Positions 50,546 to 59,916 of a stretch of 64,000 nucleotides of DNA are shown in pieces. The stretch comes from Streptomyces acidiscabies (lineage in GTDB: Bacteria; Actinomycetota; Actinomycetes; Streptomycetales; Streptomycetaceae), in NCBI RefSeq assembly GCF_020010905.1, contig NZ_JAGJBY010000002.1, forward strand, positions 4,526,001 to 4,590,000. Reading direction: 5' to 3'. The notes beneath the pieces are model-generated. The model made no database searches, had not been told where the DNA came from, and saw nothing but the letters and a program-made list of their open reading frames with translations. Each line of letters opens with the position of its first letter. The first letter of the stretch is position 1. The position numbers and the translations under genes were made by a program.

Positions 50546-52137
50546 CCGGTCACGAGGTCTTCCAGGGCGTCGCGCTCCAGGGCGGCCGAGGCCGCGACGA
50601 CGCCGCCCATGATGGCGCCGCTGACGCCGGCCGACGCCACGTCCTGGCCGGTGAGGAGCAGGCCGGGGACATGGGTGTGGGCACCGAGGTCACGCAGGGC
50701 GAACCGCTGTGGGGTGTGGGCGAGAGACATGAAGTCGCCTTTTTCCCTGCCGAGGAAGTGGTTGAAGCTGAGCGGCGTCGCCAGTTCGGTGTGGTCGATG
50801 CGGCCTTCCAGCTGCGGGCAGAAACGGAAGACCTGGCCCAGCAGTTCCTCGGTGAGCCTGTTCTTGAGGCGCTCGTAGTCGGCACCCCGGCGCATCCACG
50901 CGCTGTCCGCGTACGGCTCGAACAACGACCAACTGGTCAGCCCCGCGATGTCGATGGTGGTGCGTCCCGGGTAGCGGCTTTCCCACGACGGGTCCTTCAC
51001 GGACGGGAAGGTGATGAAGTACGTCGGCATGGCGCGGTGCTCGGGGTCGGCCTCGAAGGCGGCTATGTCGCCGTCGATGTCGGGTCCGGCGTGGGCCCAG
51101 ATGTTGGCCGGATCCAGGTCGAGCCGGTCGCCGGATTCCTGGATCCCGATGTTGAGCATGACGTACGTCTGCGAAGGGCCGACGGCCCGCAGGGAGTCGA
51201 CGAGCCGGGTGGCTTCGGGAGTCCGGTCCGGCAGCAATCGGGTCATGGTGTTGAGCGCACCGGCGTCACTGATCACCAACGGCGCGAGGAAACTCTTCCC
51301 GTCCGCCATGAGAACGCCGCGGGCCGAGCCGCTGTCGTCCAGGATGACCCTCTCGGCCTCCGCGGAGATCAGGACGGTCCCTCCGGCTCCGGTGATGACA
51401 TCGGTCGCCGTCTCCGCGAGTCGTGCGGAGCCTCCGACGGGGAAGTTCGCGCCGTCGATGTAGTGGCGGATGAGCATGGCGTGCATTCCGAACGAGGCGC
51501 GGCCGGGGGCGAGGGAGTAGTCGCCGTAGTGGCCGCTGAGCACCGCGCGCAGCTCCGCGTCGTCGGTGAGGTCGGTGAGGACCTCGGTGACCGTCCGGTC
51601 CGCGTACGAGCGGAAGGGTGCGGCCAGGTCGTCGTACAGGGTGTCTCCCACCGCGTGCGGAAGGCTGCGGTGGGCGAGGTAGGGGCGAGCCGCACGGTTC
51701 GCCGTGTGAACCATGTCGACGTACCGGTCGATGGCCCCGGACTCGTGGGGGAAGTACTCCTTCATGCGGTCCTTGAACCGCTGTACACCGGACCGGTATT
51801 CGTACTCCCGCTCCCCGATGAAGACCCGGTTGTACACGTCCGGCATGGGAGCCCACTCCAGCTTGCCGCCGCTGATGTGGTCGAAGATCCGGCGCAGGCC
51901 GCTGGTGGACCGGTGGACGTCGCCCATGTAGTGGAGCCCGGCGTCCCATTCGTATCCGGCGCGCCGGAACGTCTGGGTGGCGCCGCCCGCCGTCGAGTGC
52001 TTCTCCAGCACGAGGACCCGTTGCCCGGCCCGGGCCAGGAAGGCGGCTGTGGTCAGCCCACCGATCCCCGATCCGATGACGATCGCGTCCCATGCCTGGC
52101 CGGCCGTGCTGCGGTGGTAGCTCTCACCGATGCTCAC
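50542..52137 (-). CDS. CrtI/CrtO-like FAD-dependent oxidoreductase (retinol saturase type)
   Basis: 531 residues. The dinucleotide motif is AIVIGSGIGGLTTAAFLARA near residue 20, and the FAD contact is EKHSTAGGATQTFRRAGYEW. Middle segments FPVGGSARLAETATDVITGA and the C-terminal GLLLTGQDVASAGVSGAIMG match phytoene desaturase/all-trans-retinol 13,14-reductase relatives. It would reduce or desaturate a polyunsaturated or isoprenoid lipid; the true substrate is unknown. The GTG at 52137 has AAAGGG upstream; ATG 52152 is an alternative. It is divergent from an HxlR regulator, probably its controller, and overlaps the broken MaoC gene. Confidence 0.82.
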   Translation of the reverse strand: MSIGESYHRSTAGQAWDAIVIGSGIGGLTTAAFLARAGQRVLVLEKHSTAGGATQTFRRAGYEWDAGLHYMGDVHRSTSGLRRIFDHISGGKLEWAPMPDVYNRVFIGEREYEYRSGVQRFKDRMKEYFPHESGAIDRYVDMVHTANRAARPYLAHRSLPHAVGDTLYDDLAAPFRSYADRTVTEVLTDLTDDAELRAVLSGHYGDYSLAPGRASFGMHAMLIRHYIDGANFPVGGSARLAETATDVITGAGGTVLISAEAERVILDDSGSARGVLMADGKSFLAPLVISDAGALNTMTRLLPDRTPEATRLVDSLRAVGPSQTYVMLNIGIQESGDRLDLDPANIWAHAGPDIDGDIAAFEADPEHRAMPTYFITFPSVKDPSWESRYPGRTTIDIAGLTSWSLFEPYADSAWMRRGADYERLKNRLTEELLGQVFRFCPQLEGRIDHTELATPLSFNHFLGREKGDFMSLAHTPQRFALRDLGAHTHVPGLLLTGQDVASAGVSGAIMGGVVAASAALERDALEDLVTG

Positions 52138-52221
52138 GTGGTGCCCTTTCATCTGACTTCGAAAAACAGTAGTCAGCCTACGGGGGTGGATAGAATCGAG
52201 CAACACACAGGAGAGGGAGAC

Positions 52222-52737
52222 GTGAGCGACGCAGCCGAAGCAGAGACTGAGGGCCATCCGGAACGGTGGCAGCGTGACGCGTGGGACATCGAACCCGACT
52301 CGATCAATCTCGCCCTGCGGTCCCTCAGCCCGCGGACCACGGGTGTGATCATCAGGGAGGCCTTCTACGGCACACGCCGCTTCGACGACTTCGAGCGCCA
52401 CTGCGGCATCAGCCCGAGCGTGCTGTCCGCCCGCCTGAGGGACCTCCTCGCCGACGGCATCCTGGAGAAGACCCGCTATCGGGCTCCCGGTACGCGCGGA
52501 CGCGACGAGTACCGACTCACCGACAAAGGCCGCGCCCTGCTGCCCATCGTGATCGCCCTCAACGAGTGGGCCGAGCAGTGGATCGTCCCGGCCGGCTCCG
52601 CCACCATCTCCCTGCTCCACCACGACTGCGGCAGCCCCGTCCGCACGGTGGTGACCTGTGCATCAGGACACGAGATCACCACACCCGGACAGGTCATCGC
52701 GAGGCCGGGCCCCGGGGCCCAGCCTGCGTCCGACTGA
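52222..52737 (+). CDS. HxlR-family transcriptional regulator
   Basis: 171 residues. The winged helix is SLSPRTTGVIIREAFYGTRR, FDDFERHCGISPSVLSARLR with DLLADGILEKTRYR and the wing RDEYRLTDKGRALLPIVIAL. HxlR proteins act as dimers and commonly control a divergent oxidoreductase gene, here the CrtI-like gene 84 bases away. The GTG at 52222 is chosen for GGAGAGGGAG upstream. A C-terminal extension (HHDCGSPVRTVVTCASGHEI) has Cys and His residues that could bind a metal or sense redox state; this is speculative. Confidence 0.88.
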   Translation: MSDAAEAETEGHPERWQRDAWDIEPDSINLALRSLSPRTTGVIIREAFYGTRRFDDFERHCGISPSVLSARLRDLLADGILEKTRYRAPGTRGRDEYRLTDKGRALLPIVIALNEWAEQWIVPAGSATISLLHHDCGSPVRTVVTCASGHEITTPGQVIARPGPGAQPASD

Positions 52738-53095
52738 GCGGCACGCGGCAGTGCGAGGCGGGCGGGGACGCGGGTTCGGCGTCCCGGTGTTCCTCTGTGC
52801 CTATCGCTCCCGCGTCGCCCGGACACTCCCCTGGACGTCGTGCTTCGGGCTCTCTCCCGGCCAGTCCTGGCTGCCGTCAGGGCGTGACGCGGCGCCATTC
52901 AGAAGGTGCAGCTGTAGGTTCGTACCGGAGCGCGGAGGCAACAGGGTGCGGCGGCCCTCAGTGAAGCCGGCGCTGGATGGGAGGAGCTCGGCGTCCCCTT
53001 GTTCGGCGGGCGTAGCCGTCAGCACCGGGTGAGGGTGGACGGCGCCCCTGTGGACTGGTCACGTTTGTCGCTCAGGCCCAGGATGTCTCGGCCGG
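52738..53095. other. Gap after the HxlR gene
   Basis: About 360 bases with no recognisable gene. It may include the lost C-terminal coding end of the kinase relic on the minus strand (a frame reads TYVVTMTGRDILGLSDK), but this is not a family match. Confidence 0.3.
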
Positions 53096-54330
53096 TCATC
53101 GTGACGACGTAAGTACTGCTGTTGGGGCAGGGGATGTCGGTCGACTCTTCGGTGCGACGGAACTTCCGTCACGTTGCTGACCTGCTTGGCCGTCAGCGTT
53201 GGGATTGCCCGGCCCGGTGGCGACCCATGTACCTGCCCAGGTATTGGGAAGCGACGTGGTGGCGGATGGCGGCGAAGGCGTCCCGGGGGACGCGTCATAG
53301 TCGGAGAAATGCTGCACGACGAATGTGCCCGCCACGGCTATCAAGGCCACGGCCATGGTCCAGGCGGGCCGCCCGGCAGGTAGGGCGGGACATTCACGGT
53401 CGCCCTGCGTGGACAGGCGGCAGGACGGCGGTCCCCCGCGTCGGCGGGAGCCGGGCCGAATTCGGGCTCAGGTGACACAGGCGCTTCAGGCGGCGGTTGC
53501 ACGGTCGCGGTGATCAACGCGTGCGCCTCCTCTTCCCGCACAGCCAGATCTCTCTCCAGTGCCTCGGGAAGCAGCTGCGGCCAGGTACCGCATCGGCTGC
53601 CCAAGCGTTCCAACTTGGCGGGTGTGGCCAGCTGCTCGGGTTCCTTGGCCAGACAGGACCGCAGGAGTGGGATCAGGGTCGCCGGAACGCCGGCGAGGTT
53701 CGGCTCCTGATGCACAATGCGGTAGAGCAGCACCACAGGCGAGTACTCCTCGTTCGGGCGGGGAAACGGGCCCCGTCCCGTCGCCGCGTACACGAGCACC
53801 GCAGCCAGCGAGAAGACGTCACCTGGCGCACCCGATTCCCCGGCAACCGCATGCTCCGGCGCCAGATAGCCGGGGGTACCGATCACGCCTCCGGTCCTCG
53901 CGTGACGCGAGTCCTCCATCGCGCGCGATACCGAAGTCGATGAGCAACGGACCGCGTCCGCGTCGACCCACCAGCACATTGGACGGCTTGACATCTCGGT
54001 GGGCCAGCCCCGCCCCGTGTACCGCTCCCAGCGCCCCGAAAAGTTCGGCCGCCAGTAGCTACGAGGCACTGCTCCGGCAGGGACGGCGCCGGCACGTACT
54101 TGGTGGCGAGCCACGGAGGGCACTGCCCCATCGGGCTGTAGTCCACCACCGCGGGCGTCCCAGGGGAGCGCACCCGGTGGCTGTTACGAAAGCGGACGCC
54201 TCGACACCGTCCGGAACAGGTAGACCCGCCCCAAGCCACCCTCGCCGAGCCGCGCCAGTAGTGGATAGCCACCAACAGCCTCCGGATTGCACTGCCGATC
54301 AGATTCAGTCCCGGATCGGCACAACCAAGC
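53096..54330 (-). pseudogene. Decayed PknB-type serine/threonine protein kinase
   Basis: Kinase motifs appear in order but in several frames. The glycine loop is GGYPLLARLGEGGLGRVYL at about 54280-54220. The catalytic loop HRDVKPSNVL-like stretch is read as PPRCQAVQCAGG in a shifted frame near 53980. IDFGIARAMEDS is partly visible near 53930. GVIGTPGYLAPEHAVAGESG is intact near 53880, followed by DVFSLAAVLVYAATGRGPFP. The C-terminal half includes a membrane helix (MAVALIAVAGTFVVQHF, about 53356-53306) and an extracellular tail. At least three frame changes are needed, so the gene is dead. Such kinases usually regulate neighbours in Streptomyces; nothing here suggests which. Confidence 0.75.
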
Positions 54331-54641
54331 GCCGCATCCGCAAACATCAGCACCAAGCATCACCTGTCACTCAGCAGCACACCTTTTTCAGCCACGACTC
54401 CCGGCAGTCCGAGAATCTGTACCGCCTGTGAGGGTTTCGGTGTTCGGGCCGGGTGAGCGGCCTTCCAGTGGATGCGCCGGAAGTCGCAGCGGACTGGTCC
54501 TCCTGCACGAACTCATCGACGGCGGCCTCGTCCGGTTCGTGGAGAGCGCGCTTCGGGCATTGCCACGCGCAGCTCGTCGGCGGCGTCCCACAACCGGTTC
54601 TCGATCTCCCGCTGGGTCACTGCCATCGGTCGGTGGTGTCC

Positions 54642-55138
54642 ATGCTCGTCAAGGGGGGGCGACCCGAAGGCCGTGTGTTCCTGCTGTTCGCTCGGCAGGG
54701 TGCGTCCCGCAAGTGGATGCCGGACGCGCTCTGCCGGGTGCGACTCATCAGCGATATCCCTGCCCAGGCCTTTCTCGTCCCGCCGTCCACCGATACGGAG
54801 AACCTCTTCTTGTCCGCTCATCCTCTCGTGCTCGTCGTTTCTACCGGCGACGAGACCTACTGCGGCTACTGCCTGGAACGGTGGCCGCCGCGTACGACAT
54901 CGTCCTGCTCACCGGCACCGAGCCGTCGTGGGAGAAGCCGTTCATCGTCGACCACCCCGCGGTCGACCTGAGAGACCCCGCAGCGCTGCTCGCCGGCGGC
55001 CGGGCTCTGGCCGAGCATCATGACCTTGCCGACGTGGTCACCTGGGACGAGTGGCACCTCGTCCTCGGGTGCTGGTACGGGACAACGAGGCGGCCATCGG
55101 ACAGCGCCGGGAGGGACGGGCGACGAGCCGGTGCATGA
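54642..55138 (+). pseudogene. Frameshifted N-terminal fragment of an ATP-grasp-like protein
   Basis: The first frame encodes KGGRPEGRVFLLFARQGASR and HPLVLVVSTGDETYCGYCLE. A missing G near 54885 shifts the reading, after which AAYDIVLLTGTEPSWEKPFI, VDLRDPAALLAGGRALAEHH and VVTWDEW follow. The joined protein (LVLVVSTGDETY, ERVAAAYDIVLL) resembles the N-terminal lobe of actinobacterial ATP-grasp carboxylate-amine ligases. The central and C-terminal ATP-binding lobes are missing. The family is tentative; the one-base shift is clear from the continuity across it. Confidence 0.5.
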
Positions 55139-55847
55139 CGTGCATGGGGACTCCCGGCAGCTGATGATCTGCGGGGCTTGCTGTGAAATTCGGCTACAGG
55201 GCCTCAGATCCCACAGTTCTGTAGACCCGTATTTGGAATGTTCCGTTCCGCTGTGACGACTTGGCCTTTCCTGGCCGTCTCATTCGAGGGACACGGCGAT
55301 TCTGTCTCACGATCGTGGCCCCTCGGCGCTGCCTCCCGGCGCTGCGGAGGTGCCGCTCCAGGATGAGGGCCGGGAGATCGACCCGATCGGCCTCGCCGCC
55401 TTCGCCAGTACATCTCAGCAAGATCCGCGGCTTCGGCACCTGGCACGGTCATGATCGTCGCCCGACGCCTCACCCGAAGGTCCGCTCCTGTGACTTGCCC
55501 CATGCACCTGCACCTTTGCCATCGAGCAGTCCGGTAGCGTGCACATCCGTGCCATTGACGGCGTCCGGCCTGCTCCAGGCCCTCTGCGCTGAACACCTGA
55601 GTCCCCTCGCTTGAGGAGTGATTGCGGCAGGGGTATGGGGTGCGTTCACAGGTGCCTCCGGGGGTAGTTGAGGTGTGCTGGTCCGATGTGCGGTCTGTGC
55701 GTGAGGCGGTGCTGGAGCCCCGCTCCGGCTCACCGCATAGGCACTGCTCCAGAGCGGGGCGTGCCGTGGGGGGCACCGGATGAACCCGCCGGTGTCCGGG
55801 GCCGCGGCGGTCTGATCTGCCACCGCCTGATGAGAGGCGGGTCAGTG
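55139..55847. other. Gene-poor gap before the amino-acid cluster
   Basis: About 700 bases without a gene I can recognise on either strand. The only structure seen is the long inverted repeat at 55717-55760. Confidence 0.5.
55717..55760. terminator. Inverted repeat, possible terminator
   Basis: GCCCCGCTCCGG (55717-55728) and CCAGAGCGGGGC (55749-55760) pair over 12 bases with one mismatch around a 20-base loop. It lies about 90 bases after the stop of the minus-strand threonine-synthase-like gene, so it may end that operon. Confidence 0.4.
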
Positions 55848-56987
55848 TCAGGCGGGGATGTCGGTGATCAGCTGGCTGAGGGTCTGGCTGGCCTTGAGGC
55901 CGGAGCCAGTCAGGACGAGGACGACGGTGTCGTCACGGCTGATGTGGCCGTCGGAGTGGAACTGGCGCAGCGCGGGCAGGACCTGAGCGCTGGTCGGCTC
56001 GACGAATACGCCGGTGCGTGCGAGTTCGCCGACTGCGGGCAGGAGTTCTTCTTCCGCCACGGCCGTGGCGGCGCCGCTGTCGTGGATGGCTTGGAGGACT
56101 TCCCGGTCGCGCACGGGCCGTGCGATGGCGGTTCCTTCGGCGAGTGTCCGGGGCCAGGTGCGGGCGTCGACGGTGGCGGCGCCACTGTCGAGGGCCTGGA
56201 CAAGGGGGCAGCACTGTTCGGGTTGGCTGACCAGGACGCGGGGCACCTGGTCGATCTCGCCCGCGCGCTGGAGTTCGGCGAAGCCCATGACGCAGCCCAG
56301 GACGAGACTGCCGGCGCCGGCCGGGACGAGGACGGCCGAGGGGGCGCTGAATCCCAGGTCCTCCCAGATCTCGTAGGCGATCAGCTTGATGCCCTGGAGG
56401 AACTGGGGGTGCCAGTTGTGGCTGGCGTAGAAGCGGGTGTCGGCGCGGCGGACGGCTTCGTCGGCGACGTCCTGACGGCTGCCGGGGACGAGGTCCACGC
56501 TTGCTCCGTGTAGACGGCTCTGCACGATCTTGGAGGGAGAGGTGGATGCGGGGGCGATGATCTGCGCGTCGATGCCTGCTGCGGCGCTGTAGGCGGCGAT
56601 GGATGCGCCTCCGTTGCCGCTGGAGTCCTCCAGGAGGCGACCGACGCCCTGGTGGCGCAGCATGCTGACCATCACGGAGCTGCCGCGGTCCTTGAAGCTG
56701 CCGGTGGGGTTCATGGATTCGACCTTGACAGCGACGTCGAGCCCGGCCAGGGTCCGCGGCAGCAGGGGAGTGCGTCCTTCGCCCAGGGTGACGGGTTCGA
56801 CTTGGGCCAGCGGGAGCGCGGCACGGTAGCGCCACTGGGTGTTGACGCTGGTGTCTATCTGCCGACGGGTGATACCGGGCAGTGGTTCCATCATGAGCGG
56901 GGAGCCGTCGTCGCCGCGCCAGCGCGGCTGGTCCGCTGCGTACCGGTGTCCGCTGCGGTCGGTGAGATGCGGGAAGTCTTTGGACAT
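55848..56987 (-). CDS. Threonine synthase-like PLP enzyme (fold type II)
   Basis: 379 residues. The PLP lysine is Lys99 in NPTGSFKDRGSSVMVSMLRH. The phosphate/substrate loop is DSSGNGGASIAAYSAAAGID. PAGAGSLVLGCVMGF supplies the phosphate-binding glycines. Overall it resembles threonine synthase and related beta-lyases (2,3-diaminopropionate ammonia-lyase, threonine dehydratases). No hom or thrB genes are nearby; instead it is the last gene of a minus-strand group with asparaginase and an amino-acid permease. A catabolic role such as a dehydratase or lyase on a beta-hydroxy- or beta-substituted amino acid is therefore as likely as threonine synthesis. It lies 70 bases after the asparaginase start. 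Confidence 0.75.
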   Translation of the reverse strand: MSKDFPHLTDRSGHRYAADQPRWRGDDGSPLMMEPLPGITRRQIDTSVNTQWRYRAALPLAQVEPVTLGEGRTPLLPRTLAGLDVAVKVESMNPTGSFKDRGSSVMVSMLRHQGVGRLLEDSSGNGGASIAAYSAAAGIDAQIIAPASTSPSKIVQSRLHGASVDLVPGSRQDVADEAVRRADTRFYASHNWHPQFLQGIKLIAYEIWEDLGFSAPSAVLVPAGAGSLVLGCVMGFAELQRAGEIDQVPRVLVSQPEQCCPLVQALDSGAATVDARTWPRTLAEGTAIARPVRDREVLQAIHDSGAATAVAEEELLPAVGELARTGVFVEPTSAQVLPALRQFHSDGHISRDDTVVLVLTGSGLKASQTLSQLITDIPA

Positions 56988-57056
56988 CTGTAGTGCCGTT
57001 CGTTCCTTGAGTAGGTGTTGGTGGGGCTGACGTCAGCGGCGCGCGGGCGCGTTGGT

Positions 57057-58070
57057 TCACGAGACCGGTTCGGGGATGCTGCCGTGGAGGTCGGCGGCAA
57101 GTTCGCCGGCGATATTGGTGCGCACCCAGGTGCTGAACCGGCCGGGAGGTATCTCCTGGCTGAGCAGGAACTGCAGCTTCGCGTACAAGGCTTCCAGGGA
57201 CATGTCGTCCGCGCCGATCGCCCCGGCTCGGGTGAAGAACTGGGCGGCTGCGTACTTGTTCAGGTTGATGCGGGTGTGCAGGCACTGGCTCATGACGACG
57301 ACAGGGGTACCGCCCGTGACCAGGTTGCGGATGGCCTGCTCCAGGCCGGGCTCGTCGCAGGGACCTTCCCCGGCGCCGTATGCGCGCAGGATGACGGCGG
57401 CCGGGGCGGGGGTCGTCATCGCCCGGAAGCGGGCGGCTGTCATGCCGGGGGCCATGGTGATGACTGTTACGTCGTGGCGCCGGTAGGGGGCGGGATCGGC
57501 CCATCCATGGCGTGGCGCGTCGGGCGTGCCGTCGTACGGGTTGACGAAGCCGTGCAGGTCCAGCGCCGAGACCTTGGTGGCACGCATGGCGGGCAGCAGG
57601 GTGCCGTCGAAGTACACGCTGACGCCGCTGCCGCCCGAGGCAGCGGCCAAGAGGGCGCCGACCACGTTGCCAGGGGCATCGCTGCCGGGCATGCCGAAGG
57701 GGACCTGGGAACCGGTGAACACCACGGGCTTGCCGAAGTCCGACAGCGCGAGAGCGGCCGCAGCCGCCGAGTGGGCCAGAGTGTTGGTGCCGTGCAGGAC
57801 CACGAAGCCGTCATGGGCGTCGTGGTGCGCGTGGAGGTGGTCGATGATCTCCTGCCAGTGCTCGGGGGTGATGTTGGAGGAGTCGATGACCTCTTCGAGC
57901 TGGGCGAAGCCGAGGTCGAGGTCGGCGAGGGAGGCGTCAGTGCCCTGGGCGTGGACAGCCCCTTGGACCTGCGCGTGGATGTCGCCGCCGGGTTCGAATC
58001 CGCGGGGCGAGGGGACCATGCCAATGGTGCCTCCGGTGTAGAGGAACTGGACGCGGCGTGCGGTGCGCAT
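57057..58070 (-). CDS. L-asparaginase, type I/II family
   Basis: 337 residues. The two catalytic threonine motifs are YTGGTIGM (Thr15) and VLHGTNTLA (Thr95, next to Asn96); the substrate-binding DSS is at residues 63-65. FTGSQVPFG and LRAYGAGEGP are also conserved. It hydrolyses asparagine to aspartate and ammonia. No leader, so cytoplasmic. The ATG at 58070 follows GAAGGAAAA. It lies 50 bases downstream of the permease gene, and together they make an asparagine uptake and entry module. D-asparagine is a possible alternative substrate given the D-amino-acid-type genes opposite. Confidence 0.9.
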   Translation of the reverse strand: MRTARRVQFLYTGGTIGMVPSPRGFEPGGDIHAQVQGAVHAQGTDASLADLDLGFAQLEEVIDSSNITPEHWQEIIDHLHAHHDAHDGFVVLHGTNTLAHSAAAAALALSDFGKPVVFTGSQVPFGMPGSDAPGNVVGALLAAASGGSGVSVYFDGTLLPAMRATKVSALDLHGFVNPYDGTPDAPRHGWADPAPYRRHDVTVITMAPGMTAARFRAMTTPAPAAVILRAYGAGEGPCDEPGLEQAIRNLVTGGTPVVVMSQCLHTRINLNKYAAAQFFTRAGAIGADDMSLEALYAKLQFLLSQEIPPGRFSTWVRTNIAGELAADLHGSIPEPVS

Positions 58071-58120
58071 GCGGAGTTTTCCTTCGTGTGGTGGGCCGGC
58101 CGGGGGCTCGCGGCCGGTGA

Positions 58121-59668
58121 TCAGGCGGGCTCGGTCCCGTCGGGGGCGGCGTCCGTGCCGGGCGCGGAATGCGGTCTCTGTGCAGGGGGCAGAGTGGTGG
58201 TGGCGATGCGGTTCCTGATGCGGTACCAGCCGATGACCATGAGCACGCAGATGCCGAGGAACAGCAGGATGGTGGGTTTGCCGATGTCGTCGGCGAACCA
58301 CATGCCGACGATGACCATGGTCAGGAACAGCACGGTGAGCAGGTTCACCCAGGGAGCGCCGGGCAACCGGAACGCAGGCCGGGTCAGCAGTCCCTGCCGG
58401 GCGCGCCGCACGAACAGCCAGTGGCTGACCATGATGGAGATCCAGGTGCCGGCGATCCCGATGCCCGCGAGGTTCATGACGATGTCGAACGCCTGTGAGG
58501 GACAGACATAGTTGATGACGACGCCGATCACGCCGAGTCCGGCGGTGATCAGCACACCGGCGAAGGGCACCTGGTTGCGGTTGAGGCGGGCGGCGATCCT
58601 GGGGCCGCTGCCCGCGATGGCCATGGAACGCAGGGTGCGGCCGGTGGCGTAGAGGCCGGAGTTCATCGAGGACATCGCCGCGGTGATGACCACGAGGTTC
58701 ATGGCATTGCCGATGCCCGGCAACCCGAGCGCGGAGAAGAACGTGACGAAGGGTGACTCGGACTTGCTGTAGGCGGTCCAGGGCAGCACCAGGGTGAACA
58801 GGAGCACGGCGCCGACGTAGAAGATCGCGATACGCCAGAACGTGGAGTTGACAGCCTTGGGGATGACCTCCTCGGCCTTGTCGCTCTCACCGGCGGCCAC
58901 GCCGACCATCTCGGTGCCGCCGAAAGCGAAGACCACGCCCAGGGCGAGGGTGATGGCGGGCAGCCAACCACGAGGGAACAAACCGCCGTTGTCGGTGATC
59001 AGGGCCGGCCCGGGACTGTGTCCGTCGACCTGGAACTGCAGGAGCACGACGGCGGAGGCCACGACCATGAAGCCGACGATCGCGACGATCTTGATTATGG
59101 CGAACCAGAACTCGGTCTCGCCGAAGATCTTGACACTGAGCATGTTCACCGCCACGACCAGCGCCAGGGAGATCAGGGCGAGGATCCACTGGGGCACTGG
59201 CTTGAAGGCGTCCCAGTAGTGCAGGTACAGAGCGATGGCCGTGGTCTCGGCCATGACGCTGGCACACCAGTCGATGAAGAACAGCCAGCCGGTGACGTAG
59301 GCGCCCTTCTCACCCATGAACTCCCGTGCGTAAGAGACGAATGCGCCCGAGGACGGCCGGTAGACGGCCATCTCGCCCAGGGCTCGCATCATGAACCACG
59401 TGAACACGCCGCACACGGCGTAGACGAGGGCCAGGGCCGGCCCGCCCAGCGCGAGGCGCCCGCCGGCCCCGAGGAACAGACCCGTGCCGATAGAGCCGCC
59501 GATGGCGATCATCCGGATGTGCCGGGGGCGCAGCGTCTTGGCGTACCCGGCGTCGGCCTGGTCGACGCTGCGATGACATGGAGCCTGCTGGCCCATGGAC
59601 GGCTGTGGTGGCGTCGAAACAGCCGACGCGGGCTTGTCAGCTGGCTGTTTCGGTGACCGGCCTGCCAT
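58121..59668 (-). CDS. Amino-acid permease, AnsP/GabP-like (APC family)
   Basis: 515 residues with twelve predicted helices. The family start is KTLRPRHIRMIAIGGSIGTG with LFLGAGGRLALGGPALALVY. Later motifs are YRPSSGAFVSYAREFMGEKG, VFAFGGTEMVGVAAGESDKA and LPWTAYSKSESPFVTFFSAL. Nearest in character to L-asparagine permease AnsP; the neighbouring asparaginase supports that. The ATG at 59668 follows GGAGGCAGAGCG. It is divergent from the DauR-like regulator, and the 250-base region between contains several short palindromes. It brings the substrate for the cluster into the cell. Confidence 0.88.
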   Translation of the reverse strand: MAGRSPKQPADKPASAVSTPPQPSMGQQAPCHRSVDQADAGYAKTLRPRHIRMIAIGGSIGTGLFLGAGGRLALGGPALALVYAVCGVFTWFMMRALGEMAVYRPSSGAFVSYAREFMGEKGAYVTGWLFFIDWCASVMAETTAIALYLHYWDAFKPVPQWILALISLALVVAVNMLSVKIFGETEFWFAIIKIVAIVGFMVVASAVVLLQFQVDGHSPGPALITDNGGLFPRGWLPAITLALGVVFAFGGTEMVGVAAGESDKAEEVIPKAVNSTFWRIAIFYVGAVLLFTLVLPWTAYSKSESPFVTFFSALGLPGIGNAMNLVVITAAMSSMNSGLYATGRTLRSMAIAGSGPRIAARLNRNQVPFAGVLITAGLGVIGVVINYVCPSQAFDIVMNLAGIGIAGTWISIMVSHWLFVRRARQGLLTRPAFRLPGAPWVNLLTVLFLTMVIVGMWFADDIGKPTILLFLGICVLMVIGWYRIRNRIATTTLPPAQRPHSAPGTDAAPDGTEPA

Positions 59669-59726
59669 CGCTCTGCCTCCATCGTAGGTGAACGGTGTCG
59701 ATCGACACCTGGAGCTGGACGGGAAC

Positions 59727-59775
59727 TCTAGAACTGGATAGAGTGTCTGTCTATAGTTAGATGAAAGATCTAGAT
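59727..59775. promoter_or_regulatory. AT-rich palindromes between permease and DauR-like regulator
   Basis: In a locally AT-rich stretch, TCTAGA (59727-59732), ATAGA with inverted TCTAT (59738-59742 and 59750-59754), and ATCTAGAT (59768-59775) occur within 50 bases. The region separates divergent operons and is the likely operator for the DauR-like regulator. Confidence 0.5.
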
Positions 59776-59916
59776 TGGTTTTCGATGGCCTGCTACCCGT
59801 GGCCCGTGGCATGTGCATCGCATGCCTTCAGGGCGGACGGCCCGCAGAACACAAGGCGGGTAATGGCGGGGAGCGGGATGAGCGGCAGCAACGACAGTGA
59901 GGGAAGGGATCGACCG

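Noticed and set aside
55848..56987. Calling this gene thrC
   Set aside because: No other threonine biosynthesis gene is near and the neighbours are catabolic, so the biosynthetic symbol is not justified.
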